Assembly (NCBI RefSeq): GCF_029960815.1
Contig: NZ_JASBRE010000022.1
Location: 1-64,000, forward strand
DNA length: 64,000 nt
Origin: Pseudomonas sp. AL03
GTDB lineage: Bacteria > Pseudomonadota > Gammaproteobacteria > Pseudomonadales > Pseudomonadaceae
Direction of reading: 5' to 3'
Translations under genes and position numbers: made by a program
Notes under the pieces: generated by a model
Seen by the model: only the letters and a program-made list of their open reading frames with translations
The model's database searches: none
What the model was told of the DNA's origin: nothing
Shown here: piece by piece, positions 43,577 through 52,095 of the stretch
Position numbering within the stretch: position 1 is the stretch's first letter
How the letters are laid out: the number at the start of each line of letters is the position of its first letter

Positions 43577-45414
43577 ACCCCGTACGTGCCCTGCTCTTGC
43601 ACGCCAGCGGTCTGTTGTTCGCCGGGCTGGCCTGCGCCGCCCCGCAACATGCCCTGACCCTGTACAACGAGCCGCCGAAATACCCGGCCGACTTCAAACA
43701 TTTCGATTACGTGAACCCCGATGCGCCCAAGGGCGGGGTCTTCCGTCAAGCCGGTTTCGGCGGCTTTGACAGCCTCAATCCCTTCATCAGCAAGGGTGTC
43801 GCGGCCGACGACATCAGCATGATCTACGACACCCTGGCCAAACAGGGCCTGGATGAACCGTTCACCGAGTACGGTCTGGTCGCCGGCAAAATCGAAAAAG
43901 CCCCGGACAACAGCTGGGTGCGTTTCTACCTGCGCCCCGAAGCGCGCTTCCACGACGGGCATCCGATGCGCGCCGAGGACGTGGTGTTCAGCTTCCAGAC
44001 CCTGATCAAGGACGGCGCGCCGCTGTACCGCGGTTACTACAGCGATGTCGAGGAAGTGGTCGCTGAAGACCCGCTGACGGTGCTGTTCAAGTTCAAACAC
44101 ACCAACAACCGTGAGTTACCGCTGATCCTCGGCCAGTTGCCGGTGTTGCCCAAGCATTGGTGGGCAACTCGCGATTTCAACAAGGGCAACCTGGAAATGC
44201 CGTTGGGCAGCGGCCCGTACAAGGTCAGTGAAGTGAAGGCCGGGCGTTCGGTGCGCTATGAGCGGGTCAAGGATTACTGGGGCAAGGACCTACCGGCCAA
44301 CCGCGGCTTCTACAACTTCGACGTCATGACCACCGACTACTACCGCGACAACACCGTGGCCCTGGAAGCGCTCAAGGCCGGGCAGTTCGATTACTGGCTG
44401 GAAATGGCCGCGAAGAACTGGGCGAACGCCTACAACATCCCCGCCGTCACCGAGGGCCGGCTGATCAAGGAACAGATCCCGAACAGCAACCCGACCGGCA
44501 TGCAAGGCTTCGTATTCAACCTGCGCCGCCCGGTGTTCCAGGACGTGCGCGTGCGTCAGGCCCTGACCCTGTTGCTGGACTTCGAATGGACTAACAAGCA
44601 GCTGTTCAACGGCGCCTACGTCCGCACCCGCAGTTTTTTCGAAAACTCAGAAATGGCCGCCACTGGCCTGGCGGATGCCGATCAACTGGCGATCCTCGAG
44701 CCGTTCCGCGGCAAGGTTCCCGAGCAGGTGTTCAGCGAGGCGTTCCAGAACCCGATAACCGACGCCAGCGGCATGATCCGCGCCCAGCAGCGCAAGGCCT
44801 ATCAACTGCTGCAAGAGGCGGGCTGGCGGATCGTCGATGACAAGATGGTCGACGCCACCGGCAAACCGGTGACTATCGAATTCCTGCTGGCCCAAACCGA
44901 ATTCGAGCGGGTGCTGCTGCCGTTCAAGCGCAACCTCAGCGACCTGGGCATCGACCTGGTGATCCGCCGGGTCGACGTCTCGCAGTACATCAACCGCGTA
45001 CGCTCCCGGGACTTCGACATGATCGTCGGCAGCTTCCCGCAGTCCAATTCACCGGGCAACGAACAGCGTGAATTCTGGATGTCCGCTGCCGCCGACAAAC
45101 CCGGCAGCCGCAACTCCATGGGCCTGAAAGACCCGGTGGTGGACCAATTGGTCGAGCAACTGATCAACGCCGATTCGCGCAAAAGCCTGGTAGCCCACGC
45201 CCGCGCGCTGGACCGCGTGCTGCAATGGGGCTATTACGTGATCCCCAACTGGCACATCAAGACCTGGCGCGTAGCCTATTGGAACCACATTGGTCACCCG
45301 AAAATATCACCCAAGTACGACATCGGCATTAACACCTGGTGGGTCAAGCCTGACGCGAAACCTGCGGTAGAAGTCGAAACCAAACTGCAAGCCGACCCTG
45401 CGGGCACGGAGTAA
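43573..45414 (+). CDS. nppA2: Peptide ABC transporter substrate-binding protein 2
   Basis: A 613-residue paralogue of the preceding protein: the segments FKHFDYVNPDAPKGGVFRQA and FGGFDSLNPFISKG align with FTHFDWVNPQAPKGGTLRVM and FGTFDTLNPYTFKG, and YWGKDLPANRG is shared by both. It has its own signal peptide (MNPVRALLLHASGLLFAGLA). GGAG precedes the ATG at 43573 inside the end of the first gene. Two binding proteins feeding one permease would widen the ligand range. Confidence 0.87.
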   Translation: MNPVRALLLHASGLLFAGLACAAPQHALTLYNEPPKYPADFKHFDYVNPDAPKGGVFRQAGFGGFDSLNPFISKGVAADDISMIYDTLAKQGLDEPFTEYGLVAGKIEKAPDNSWVRFYLRPEARFHDGHPMRAEDVVFSFQTLIKDGAPLYRGYYSDVEEVVAEDPLTVLFKFKHTNNRELPLILGQLPVLPKHWWATRDFNKGNLEMPLGSGPYKVSEVKAGRSVRYERVKDYWGKDLPANRGFYNFDVMTTDYYRDNTVALEALKAGQFDYWLEMAAKNWANAYNIPAVTEGRLIKEQIPNSNPTGMQGFVFNLRRPVFQDVRVRQALTLLLDFEWTNKQLFNGAYVRTRSFFENSEMAATGLADADQLAILEPFRGKVPEQVFSEAFQNPITDASGMIRAQQRKAYQLLQEAGWRIVDDKMVDATGKPVTIEFLLAQTEFERVLLPFKRNLSDLGIDLVIRRVDVSQYINRVRSRDFDMIVGSFPQSNSPGNEQREFWMSAAADKPGSRNSMGLKDPVVDQLVEQLINADSRKSLVAHARALDRVLQWGYYVIPNWHIKTWRVAYWNHIGHPKISPKYDIGINTWWVKPDAKPAVEVETKLQADPAGTE

Positions 45415-45418
45415 TCAG

Positions 45419-46492
45419 ATGCTGGCGTATATTTTTCGGCGACTGCTGCTGATCATCCCGACCTTGCTCGGCATTTTGCTGATCAACTTCGTGATCATCC
45501 AGGCCGCTCCCGGCGGGCCGGTGGAGCAGATGATCGCCAAGCTCGAGGGCTTCGAAGGCGCCACCAGCCGCATCGCCGGCGGCGGTGCCGAAGTCTCGGT
45601 GGCCGGCTCCGCCTATCGCGGCGCCCAGGGCCTGGACCCGATGCTGGTCAAGGAAATCGAACACATGTACGGCTTCGATAAATCGGCGCCGGAACGCTTG
45701 TGGATCATGATCAAGAACTACGCGACCCTGGATTTCGGCGACAGCTTCTTCCGCGATGCCAAGGTCATCGACCTGATCAAGGAAAAGATGCCGGTGTCGA
45801 TCTCCCTAGGGCTGTGGAGCACGCTGATCATGTACCTGGTGTCGATCCCGCTGGGGATCGCCAAGGCGACGCGGCACGGCAGCCACTTCGATGTCTGGAC
45901 CAGCTCATTGATCATCGTCGGCTACGCGATCCCGGCATTTCTGTTTGCCATCCTGCTGATCGTGGTGTTCGCTGGGGGCAGCTATTTCGACTGGTTCCCG
46001 CTCAGAGGGCTGACCTCCAACAACTTCGACGAGTTGAGCATGGGCGGCAAGATTCTCGATTACTTCTGGCACCTCGCATTGCCAGTCACGGCACTGGTGA
46101 TCGGCAACTTCGCGACCATGACGCTGCTCACCAAAAACAGCTTCCTCGACGAAATCAACAAGCAGTACGTGGTCACCGCCAAGGCCAAGGGCCTGACCCA
46201 TCACCGCGTGCTCTACGGCCATGTGTTCCGCAACGCCATGCTGCTGGTGATCGCCGGGTTCCCGTCGGCGTTTATCGGCATCTTCTTCACCGGCTCGTTG
46301 CTGGTGGAAGTGATCTTCTCCCTCGACGGCCTCGGGCTGATGAGTTTTGAGGCCGCGATCAACCGCGATTACCCAGTGGTTTTTGGCACGCTGTTCATCT
46401 TTACCCTGTTGGGATTGGTGGTGAAACTGATCGGCGACCTCACCTACACCTTTGTCGATCCGCGTATCGACTTCGAAAGCCGGGAGCATTGA
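45419..46492 (+). CDS. nppB: Peptide ABC transporter permease 1 (YejB-like)
   Basis: A 357-residue inner-membrane permease. It opens MLAYIFRRLLLIIPTLLGIL, followed by a periplasmic insert typical of YejB and about five further helices. The EAA-type cytoplasmic loop AKGLTHHRVLYGHVFRNAML docks with the ATPase. It starts 4 bp after the second binding-protein gene. Confidence 0.9.
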   Translation: MLAYIFRRLLLIIPTLLGILLINFVIIQAAPGGPVEQMIAKLEGFEGATSRIAGGGAEVSVAGSAYRGAQGLDPMLVKEIEHMYGFDKSAPERLWIMIKNYATLDFGDSFFRDAKVIDLIKEKMPVSISLGLWSTLIMYLVSIPLGIAKATRHGSHFDVWTSSLIIVGYAIPAFLFAILLIVVFAGGSYFDWFPLRGLTSNNFDELSMGGKILDYFWHLALPVTALVIGNFATMTLLTKNSFLDEINKQYVVTAKAKGLTHHRVLYGHVFRNAMLLVIAGFPSAFIGIFFTGSLLVEVIFSLDGLGLMSFEAAINRDYPVVFGTLFIFTLLGLVVKLIGDLTYTFVDPRIDFESREH

Positions 46493-46493
46493 G

Positions 46494-47513
46494 ATGAACC
46501 TGTCCCCTCTCAATCGCCGACGTTTCGAACTGTTCAAGGCCAACAAGCGTGGCTGGTGGTCGCTGTGGCTGTTTCTGCTGCTGTTTGGGCTGAGCCTCGG
46601 TGCTGAGCTGATCGCCAACGACAAACCGCTGGTGGTGCACTACGACAACGGCTGGTACTTCCCGGCGCTCAAGCGTTACCCGGAAACCACCTTCGGCGGC
46701 GAATTCCCGCTGGAAGCCAACTACAAGAGTCCGTACATCCGCGAATTGCTCAAGGCCAAAGACGCCTGGGTGCTGTGGGCGCCGATCCCCTACAGTTACC
46801 AAAGCATTAACTACGACCTGAAAGTCCCGGCTCCGGCGCCGCCCTCCACCGACAACCTGCTAGGCACTGATGATCAGGGCCGCGATGTGTTAGCCCGGGT
46901 GATTTACGGCTTCCGGATTTCGGTGTTGTTTGCGCTGACGCTGACCATTCTCAGCTCGATCATCGGTGTGATTGCCGGCGCCCTGCAGGGGTTCTACGGC
47001 GGCTGGGTCGACCTAGCTGGACAACGCTTTCTGGAGATCTGGTCCGGGTTGCCGGTGCTGTACCTGCTGATCATTCTCGCCAGTTTCGTCCAGCCGAATT
47101 TCTGGTGGCTGCTGGGGATCATGCTGCTGTTCTCGTGGATGAGCCTGGTGGACGTGGTCCGCGCCGAATTCCTGCGAGGGCGTAATCTGGAATACGTGCG
47201 CGCCGCGCGGGCGTTGGGAATGCAGAATGGTGCGATCATGTTCCGCCACATCCTGCCCAACGCCATGGTCTCGACCATGACCTTCATGCCGTTCATCCTG
47301 ACCGGCGCCATCGGCACCCTGACCGCTCTCGACTTTCTGGGCTTCGGTCTGCCGCCCGGCGCACCGTCTCTCGGTGAATTGGTGGCCCAGGGCAAATCCA
47401 ATCTGCAAGCGCCGTGGCTCGGCATGAGCGCGTTTGCGGTGCTGGCGTTGATGTTGAGTTTGCTGGTGTTCATCGGCGAGTCCGCTCGCGATGCCTTCGA
47501 CCCGAGGAAGTGA
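46494..47513 (+). CDS. nppC: Peptide ABC transporter permease 2 (YejE-like)
   Basis: A 339-residue permease starting MNLSPLNRRRFELFKANKRG, with an N-terminal helix, a periplasmic domain (about residues 40–130) and the BPD-transport core including the EAA loop ARALGMQNGAIMFRHILPNA. The DNLLGTDDQGRDVLARVIYG segment is the DppC/OppC-type signature. It starts one base after the first permease gene and ends one base before the ATPase gene. Confidence 0.9.
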   Translation: MNLSPLNRRRFELFKANKRGWWSLWLFLLLFGLSLGAELIANDKPLVVHYDNGWYFPALKRYPETTFGGEFPLEANYKSPYIRELLKAKDAWVLWAPIPYSYQSINYDLKVPAPAPPSTDNLLGTDDQGRDVLARVIYGFRISVLFALTLTILSSIIGVIAGALQGFYGGWVDLAGQRFLEIWSGLPVLYLLIILASFVQPNFWWLLGIMLLFSWMSLVDVVRAEFLRGRNLEYVRAARALGMQNGAIMFRHILPNAMVSTMTFMPFILTGAIGTLTALDFLGFGLPPGAPSLGELVAQGKSNLQAPWLGMSAFAVLALMLSLLVFIGESARDAFDPRK

Positions 47514-47514
47514 A

Positions 47515-49122
47515 ATGAATCAGGACAATCTGATCGAAGTGCGCGACCTGTCCGTCGAATTCGTCGTTGGCGAGCGTGTTCAACGGGTGGTCGAAGGTGT
47601 GAGCTTCGATATCAAGCGCGGGGAAACCCTGGCGCTGGTGGGTGAAAGTGGCTCCGGCAAATCGGTGACTGCTCACTCGATCCTGCGGTTGCTGCCCTAC
47701 CCGCTCGCCCGGCATCCGTCCGGGACCATCGAGTATTCCGGGCAAAACCTTCTGAGCCTGAAAGAGAAAACCATCCGTCACATCCGCGGCAACCGGATCG
47801 CGATGATCTTCCAGGAGCCGATGACCTCGCTCAATCCGCTGCACTCAATCGAGAAACAAATCAACGAGGTGTTGAGCACCCACAAGGGCCTGATCGGCAA
47901 AGTCGCGACCCAGCGCACGCTGGAGTTGCTGGAAATGGTCGGCATCCCGGAGCCCGAGAAGCGCCTCAAGGCCCTGCCCCACGAATTGTCTGGCGGCCAG
48001 CGTCAGCGGGTGATGATTGCCATGGCCCTGGCCAACGAGCCGGAACTGCTGATCGCCGACGAACCGACCACCGCGCTGGACGTGACCGTTCAGCTGAAAA
48101 TCCTCGAATTGCTCAAAGAATTACAGGCCCGATTGGGCATGGCGCTGCTACTGATCAGTCACGATTTGAACCTTGTGCGAAGAATTGCGCATCGCGTATG
48201 TGTCATGCAGCGCGGTTGCATCGTCGAACAGGCATCGTGCGAAGAGTTGTTCCGCGCGCCGCAGCATCCGTACACTCGGGAACTGCTGGCAGCGGAGCCC
48301 AGCGGGACGCCTGCGACCAACGTTATTGGCCCGCCATTGCTGCAAGTCGAGGACCTGAAAGTCTGGTTCCCGATCAAGAAGGGCTTTCTGAAAAAAACCG
48401 TCGACCACATCAAAGCGGTGGACGGGATCAATTTCAGCCTGCCTCAAGGCCAGACCTTGGGGATTGTGGGAGAAAGCGGTTCAGGCAAGTCGACACTGGG
48501 TTTGGCGATTTTGCGGCTGATCGGTAGCAAAGGCGCCATCCGTTTTGAAGGCAAGCAGCTAGACTGCCTGACGCAGCAACAGGTTCGGCCGCTGCGTCGG
48601 GAGATGCAGGTGGTGTTTCAGGACCCGTTCGGCAGCCTGAGCCCACGGATGTGCGTGAGCCAGATCGTCGGCGAAGGCCTGCGGATCCACAAGATGGGCA
48701 CCGAGGCGGAACAGGAACAAGCGATTATTGCGGCACTCAAGGAGGTAGGTCTGGACCCGGAAACCCGGCACCGCTACCCCCACGAATTTTCCGGTGGGCA
48801 ACGGCAGAGAATCGCCATTGCCCGGGCATTAGTGCTAAAACCGGCGTTGATTCTGCTGGACGAGCCGACTTCGGCCCTCGACCGGACCGTGCAACGCCAA
48901 GTGGTGGAGCTGCTGCGCTCACTGCAAACCAAGTACAACCTGACGTATCTGTTTATCAGCCATGACCTGGCTGTCGTCAAGGCGCTGAGCCACCAGCTGA
49001 TGGTGGTCAAGCAAGGCCAAGTGGTCGAACAGGGAGACGCGCAAAGTATCTTTGCGGCCCCCAAACATCCGTATACACAGCAGTTGCTGGAAGCCGCTTT
49101 CCTGGTTCCAGCCACTGCGTAA
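47515..49122 (+). CDS. nppD: Peptide ABC transporter ATP-binding protein with two ATPase domains (YejF-like)
   Basis: A 535-residue cytoplasmic ATPase carrying two complete nucleotide-binding domains: Walker A GESGSGKS occurs twice, with signatures LSGGQRQRV and FSGGQRQRI and Walker B LLIADEPTTALD and LILLDEPTSALD. Each domain ends with an oligopeptide-transporter C-terminal motif. One protein therefore supplies both ATPases of the transporter. It is the last npp gene; fabI begins 24 bp downstream. Confidence 0.92.
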   Translation: MNQDNLIEVRDLSVEFVVGERVQRVVEGVSFDIKRGETLALVGESGSGKSVTAHSILRLLPYPLARHPSGTIEYSGQNLLSLKEKTIRHIRGNRIAMIFQEPMTSLNPLHSIEKQINEVLSTHKGLIGKVATQRTLELLEMVGIPEPEKRLKALPHELSGGQRQRVMIAMALANEPELLIADEPTTALDVTVQLKILELLKELQARLGMALLLISHDLNLVRRIAHRVCVMQRGCIVEQASCEELFRAPQHPYTRELLAAEPSGTPATNVIGPPLLQVEDLKVWFPIKKGFLKKTVDHIKAVDGINFSLPQGQTLGIVGESGSGKSTLGLAILRLIGSKGAIRFEGKQLDCLTQQQVRPLRREMQVVFQDPFGSLSPRMCVSQIVGEGLRIHKMGTEAEQEQAIIAALKEVGLDPETRHRYPHEFSGGQRQRIAIARALVLKPALILLDEPTSALDRTVQRQVVELLRSLQTKYNLTYLFISHDLAVVKALSHQLMVVKQGQVVEQGDAQSIFAAPKHPYTQQLLEAAFLVPATA

Positions 49123-49146
49123 TAACCTGAAAGAGAGGAGCAACAC

Positions 49147-49941
49147 ATGGGTTTTCTCGCCGGTAAGCGCGTACTGATCGTCGGTGTCGCCAGCAAGCTG
49201 TCCATCGCATCCGGCATCGCTGCCGCCATGCATCGCGAGGGCGCTGAGCTTGCCTTCACTTATCAGAACGACAAACTCAAGGGTCGTGTCGAAGAGTTCG
49301 CACAAAGCTGGGGTTCCAACCCTGACCTGTGCTTCCCGTGCGACGTGGCCAGCGATGAAGAAATCGCCAAGGTCTTCGTTGAGCTGGGCAAGAAGTGGGA
49401 CGGCCTGGACTGCATCGTGCACTCCGTCGGCTTCGCCCCGGGCGACCAACTGGACGGCGACTTCACCGAAGCCACCACCCGTGAAGGTTTCCGCATCGCT
49501 CACGACATCAGCGCCTACAGCTTCGTGGCCCTGGCCAAAGCTGGCCGCGAAATGATGAAAGGCCGCAACGGCAGCCTGCTGACCCTGTCGTACCTAGGCG
49601 CCGAGCGCACCATGCCGAACTACAACGTCATGGGCATGGCCAAGGCTTCCCTGGAAGCTGGCGTTCGTTATCTGGCCGGTTCTTTGGGCCCGGACGGCAC
49701 CCGCGTCAACTGCGTATCGGCTGGCCCGATCCGCACCCTCGCCGCTTCCGGCATCAAGAACTTCCGCAAGATGCTGGCCGCCAACGAAGCGCAAACTCCG
49801 CTGCGTCGCAACGTCACCATCGACGAAGTCGGCAATGCCGGCGCCTTCCTGTGCTCGGACCTGGCGTCCGGCATCAGCGGCGAAATCATGTACGTGGACG
49901 GTGGTTTCAACACCACAGCCATGGGTAGCCTCGAAGAGTAA
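49147..49941 (+). CDS. fabI: Enoyl-[acyl-carrier-protein] reductase, NADH-dependent
   Basis: FabI reduces enoyl-ACP in the last step of each fatty-acid elongation cycle and is the triclosan target. The 264-residue protein has the FabI cofactor loop GVASKLSIASGIA, the SVGFAP segment and the catalytic Tyr159-x6-Lys166 in YNVMGMAK, with SYLGAERT before it. AGAGGAG lies 6 bases before the ATG. It directly follows the npp ATPase gene and ends at a strong terminator. Confidence 0.95.
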   Translation: MGFLAGKRVLIVGVASKLSIASGIAAAMHREGAELAFTYQNDKLKGRVEEFAQSWGSNPDLCFPCDVASDEEIAKVFVELGKKWDGLDCIVHSVGFAPGDQLDGDFTEATTREGFRIAHDISAYSFVALAKAGREMMKGRNGSLLTLSYLGAERTMPNYNVMGMAKASLEAGVRYLAGSLGPDGTRVNCVSAGPIRTLAASGIKNFRKMLAANEAQTPLRRNVTIDEVGNAGAFLCSDLASGISGEIMYVDGGFNTTAMGSLEE

Positions 49942-49960
49942 TCTTCGGTCAGCCAATAGA

Positions 49961-49988
49961 AAAACCCGCCTTTCCAGGCGGGTTTTTT
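49961..49988 (+). terminator. Rho-independent terminator after fabI
   Basis: An 11-bp stem, AAAACCCGCCT and AGGCGGGTTTT, with a 4-base loop and a T-run. The A-run on the other side means it could also work leftward for the LysR remnant. Confidence 0.92.
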
Positions 49989-50034
49989 GTGCCCGAAATT
50001 CCAAGAACAGCCCGCTCCCACAGGGGATTTGTGA

Positions 50035-50336
50035 TTAAACATCGACTTGTGTCAGGCAGCTGGAAAACAGCTGCTGGATCGGCTGTGTGCGCTGACTGTA
50101 ACGCTGCAACACGACGATCTCGCGGTAGAACGTCAACGCCCCCAAAGGGATGATCCGAACCTTCGCCCCATGCTCAAGCCAAGGAATTGTCGGCGCAGGT
50201 CATTCGCCGGGAGCCGTTCGTGCTGATTGCGAATCTGCGCGCTGACGGCCGACTGGGTAAGGCCGATGTGCATTCCGGCTGCGGCAAAAGTGCCGTAGCG
50301 CGTCACGGCAATGAAGGTTTTCAGTTCCCGCAGCAT
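50035..50336 (-). pseudogene. Decayed LysR-family regulator gene
   Basis: The ATG at 50336 opens a normal LysR helix-turn-helix, MLRELKTFIAVTRYGTFAAA then GMHIGLTQSAVSAQIRN, which loses similarity right after. Near 50150–50035 another frame on the same strand reads AKVRIIPLGALTFYREIVVL then QRYSQRTQPIQQLFSSCLTQ and stops at 50035, a plausible LysR C-terminus. Only about 300 bp remain of a ~900-bp gene. Between the two parts, about 48 bp read well on the opposite strand as ELSAQVIRREPFVLI, like the LysR effector domain, suggesting an internal inversion along with the deletion. It is divergent from the VOC gene it probably once controlled. Confidence 0.75.
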
Positions 50337-50447
50337 GACCGTCTCGATTGATCGAAATAATTTGAGCTCGATGTGAAAATTATCGTCCCTCAATCAAAAA
50401 GCACAGGGCTAAACTCAGTCTGAATCCAGACAGTCGAGGCACTTGCG

Positions 50448-50873
50448 ATGCAACTCTCCCCTTTTCACTTGGCCATCCCGGTTTACGACCTGACCGCCGC
50501 GCGGAATTTTTATGGCGAAGTCTTCGGCCTGGAAGAAGGTCGCTCAAGCGATCATTGGGTCGATTTCAATTTTTTCGGCCATCAGTTGGTCATTCACCTC
50601 GCACCGAAAAACGCGTCTCAAGAAGCCGCGCACACCAATGCTGTCGACGGTCATGACGTGCCCGTCCCGCATTTCGGTGTGGTGTTGGGAATGGCGCAAT
50701 GGGAAGCGCTGGCCCAGCGACTGAAATCCCTCGACACCCGATTCGTGATCGAACCGGGAATTCGCTTTCAAGGATTGGTGGGTGAGCAAGCGACGATGTT
50801 TCTCTTCGATCCGTGCGGCAACGCACTTGAGTTCAAGGCATTCAAGGATGTGGGTCAGTTGTTTGCCAAGTGA
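50448..50873 (+). CDS. VOC (glyoxalase/dioxygenase-fold) family protein
   Basis: A 141-residue VOC metalloprotein with two beta-alpha-beta-beta-beta units. The N-terminus LSPFHLAIPVYDLTAARNFY and the C-terminal FLFDPCGNALEFKAF are characteristic, and carry the expected metal ligands His and Glu. The reaction is not known. The LysR remnant is divergent from it, so it may now lack its regulator. Its last 32 bp overlap the convergent GGDEF gene. Confidence 0.85.
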   Translation: MQLSPFHLAIPVYDLTAARNFYGEVFGLEEGRSSDHWVDFNFFGHQLVIHLAPKNASQEAAHTNAVDGHDVPVPHFGVVLGMAQWEALAQRLKSLDTRFVIEPGIRFQGLVGEQATMFLFDPCGNALEFKAFKDVGQLFAK

Positions 50874-51441
50874 ACGCATCGGCCTGTGCCAGCAGCTCCT
50901 CGATCGAGCCGGGTAGCTGAGGGCTGCACTCGATTTGCCCGATGCTGAAGCGGATGTCATAACCGCGATGCACCGTGGCATTGCGCTCTTCAAGTATTTC
51001 TTCGAGCCGCGCCTTGATAGCGGGTATCTCCACAACGCTTGAGCCGGTCAGTAACGCGACGAACTTGTCGTTACCCAGTCGGCCGATCACATCGCTCTCG
51101 CGAAAGGCAATGCGCAGCACATCAGCGAAGCTTTTCAGGGCTTTGTCGCCCTCGGCACGACCATAGAGATAGTTGATGTGCTTGAAGCCTTCAATATTGA
51201 AGAGCAGCACCGTCGCTGGCTTTTCCAGGTGCTGGCAGGCCTCCAGCCCTTGTTGGGCCAGCGCTGTAAAACCGTGTCGATTGGAGAGCAGCGTCAATTC
51301 GTCCATGCTCGCCATCTGCACGCCCATCAGTTCCTCCTCGGCCTTGCGGGCCAGGTCACGCAGCAGTTCGCGCTCCTGCAGTGGCGTACGCAACGGGTCA
51401 GCGCACGCGCCTGGTTTTACCGGTTTCCCTGGGATCAGCAT
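50842..51441 (-). CDS. Short GGDEF-domain protein with degenerate active site
   Basis: A 199-residue protein made almost entirely of a GGDEF fold (LTLLSNRHGF, FNIEGFKHINYLYGRAEGDK, DVIGRLGNDKFVALL). The signature loop reads GNDKF instead of GGDEF, losing the second Gly and the Glu, so diguanylate cyclase activity is unlikely; it may bind GTP or c-di-GMP, or act as a partner. A short coiled helix (about residues 20–45) precedes the domain; there is no sensor or membrane segment. GGAG lies 7 bases before the ATG. Confidence 0.8.
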   Translation of the reverse strand: MLIPGKPVKPGACADPLRTPLQERELLRDLARKAEEELMGVQMASMDELTLLSNRHGFTALAQQGLEACQHLEKPATVLLFNIEGFKHINYLYGRAEGDKALKSFADVLRIAFRESDVIGRLGNDKFVALLTGSSVVEIPAIKARLEEILEERNATVHRGYDIRFSIGQIECSPQLPGSIEELLAQADAFTWQTTDPHP

Positions 51442-51515
51442 TGCTCACTCCATTGGCGGGTATGTTTCTTAGAGTCGTCCATACCCGGTTTGACTCCCTG
51501 TAAACGGACCGCCGG

Positions 51516-52094
51516 TCAACTACCCAGTACCGGACACGGCCCTCCAGCGTCTGCCCAGATCTTGAACTGGGTGACGAAAATCTCGTGCGGCACCGATACC
51601 GGCGCCCTTCCCTGACCCGGATTCCAGCCCCAAAGCACCAGTTTGTCGTCGCTGACGTGCTTGATCAGCGCGGCGAAATCGCGGTCGCCGTTGCTGGAGC
51701 GATCCTTGATCATTGCGCACAACTTATCGGCCGGCAGACCGATCCAAGCCATTTTGTGCGCAGCGGGTGGCAGGCTCCAGTGCGGTGCTCCCGGTGGGGT
51801 GTTAGCGCCATAACTGGCCGGCGGATTACTGTCGGCGTGGCAAGTAGCGCAGGGCAAACCCGCCGCGCCCTTGCCGTCCATGCCCCGCACGACGTTCATT
51901 GCGTGGGGAATCCCGGCATCGAATTGCAATGGCGAATCGCCGGGAATATGGCAGTTCTGGCAACGCGGGCTCTGAAAGACCTTTTGCACCGTATCGAACG
52001 CCTTGATGGCGTCCTTATCGTCAGCGAACAGGTCCTCGGCGTAACCGATCAGGCCGATCAATACCACCGCGCCAAGAATCAGATGTCGTCTCAT
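51516..52094 (-). CDS. Exported dihaem c-type cytochrome
   Basis: A 192-residue protein with an N-terminal signal (MRRHLILGAVVLIGLIGYAE...) and two haem-attachment motifs, CQNCH (residues 45–49) and CATCH (82–86). It begins one base after the molybdopterin subunit gene and is therefore its likely periplasmic electron acceptor. No close named family is recognised. Length and haem count fit small electron-transfer subunits of molybdenum hydroxylases. Confidence 0.8.
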   Translation of the reverse strand: MRRHLILGAVVLIGLIGYAEDLFADDKDAIKAFDTVQKVFQSPRCQNCHIPGDSPLQFDAGIPHAMNVVRGMDGKGAAGLPCATCHADSNPPASYGANTPPGAPHWSLPPAAHKMAWIGLPADKLCAMIKDRSSNGDRDFAALIKHVSDDKLVLWGWNPGQGRAPVSVPHEIFVTQFKIWADAGGPCPVLGS

Positions 52095-52095
52095 C

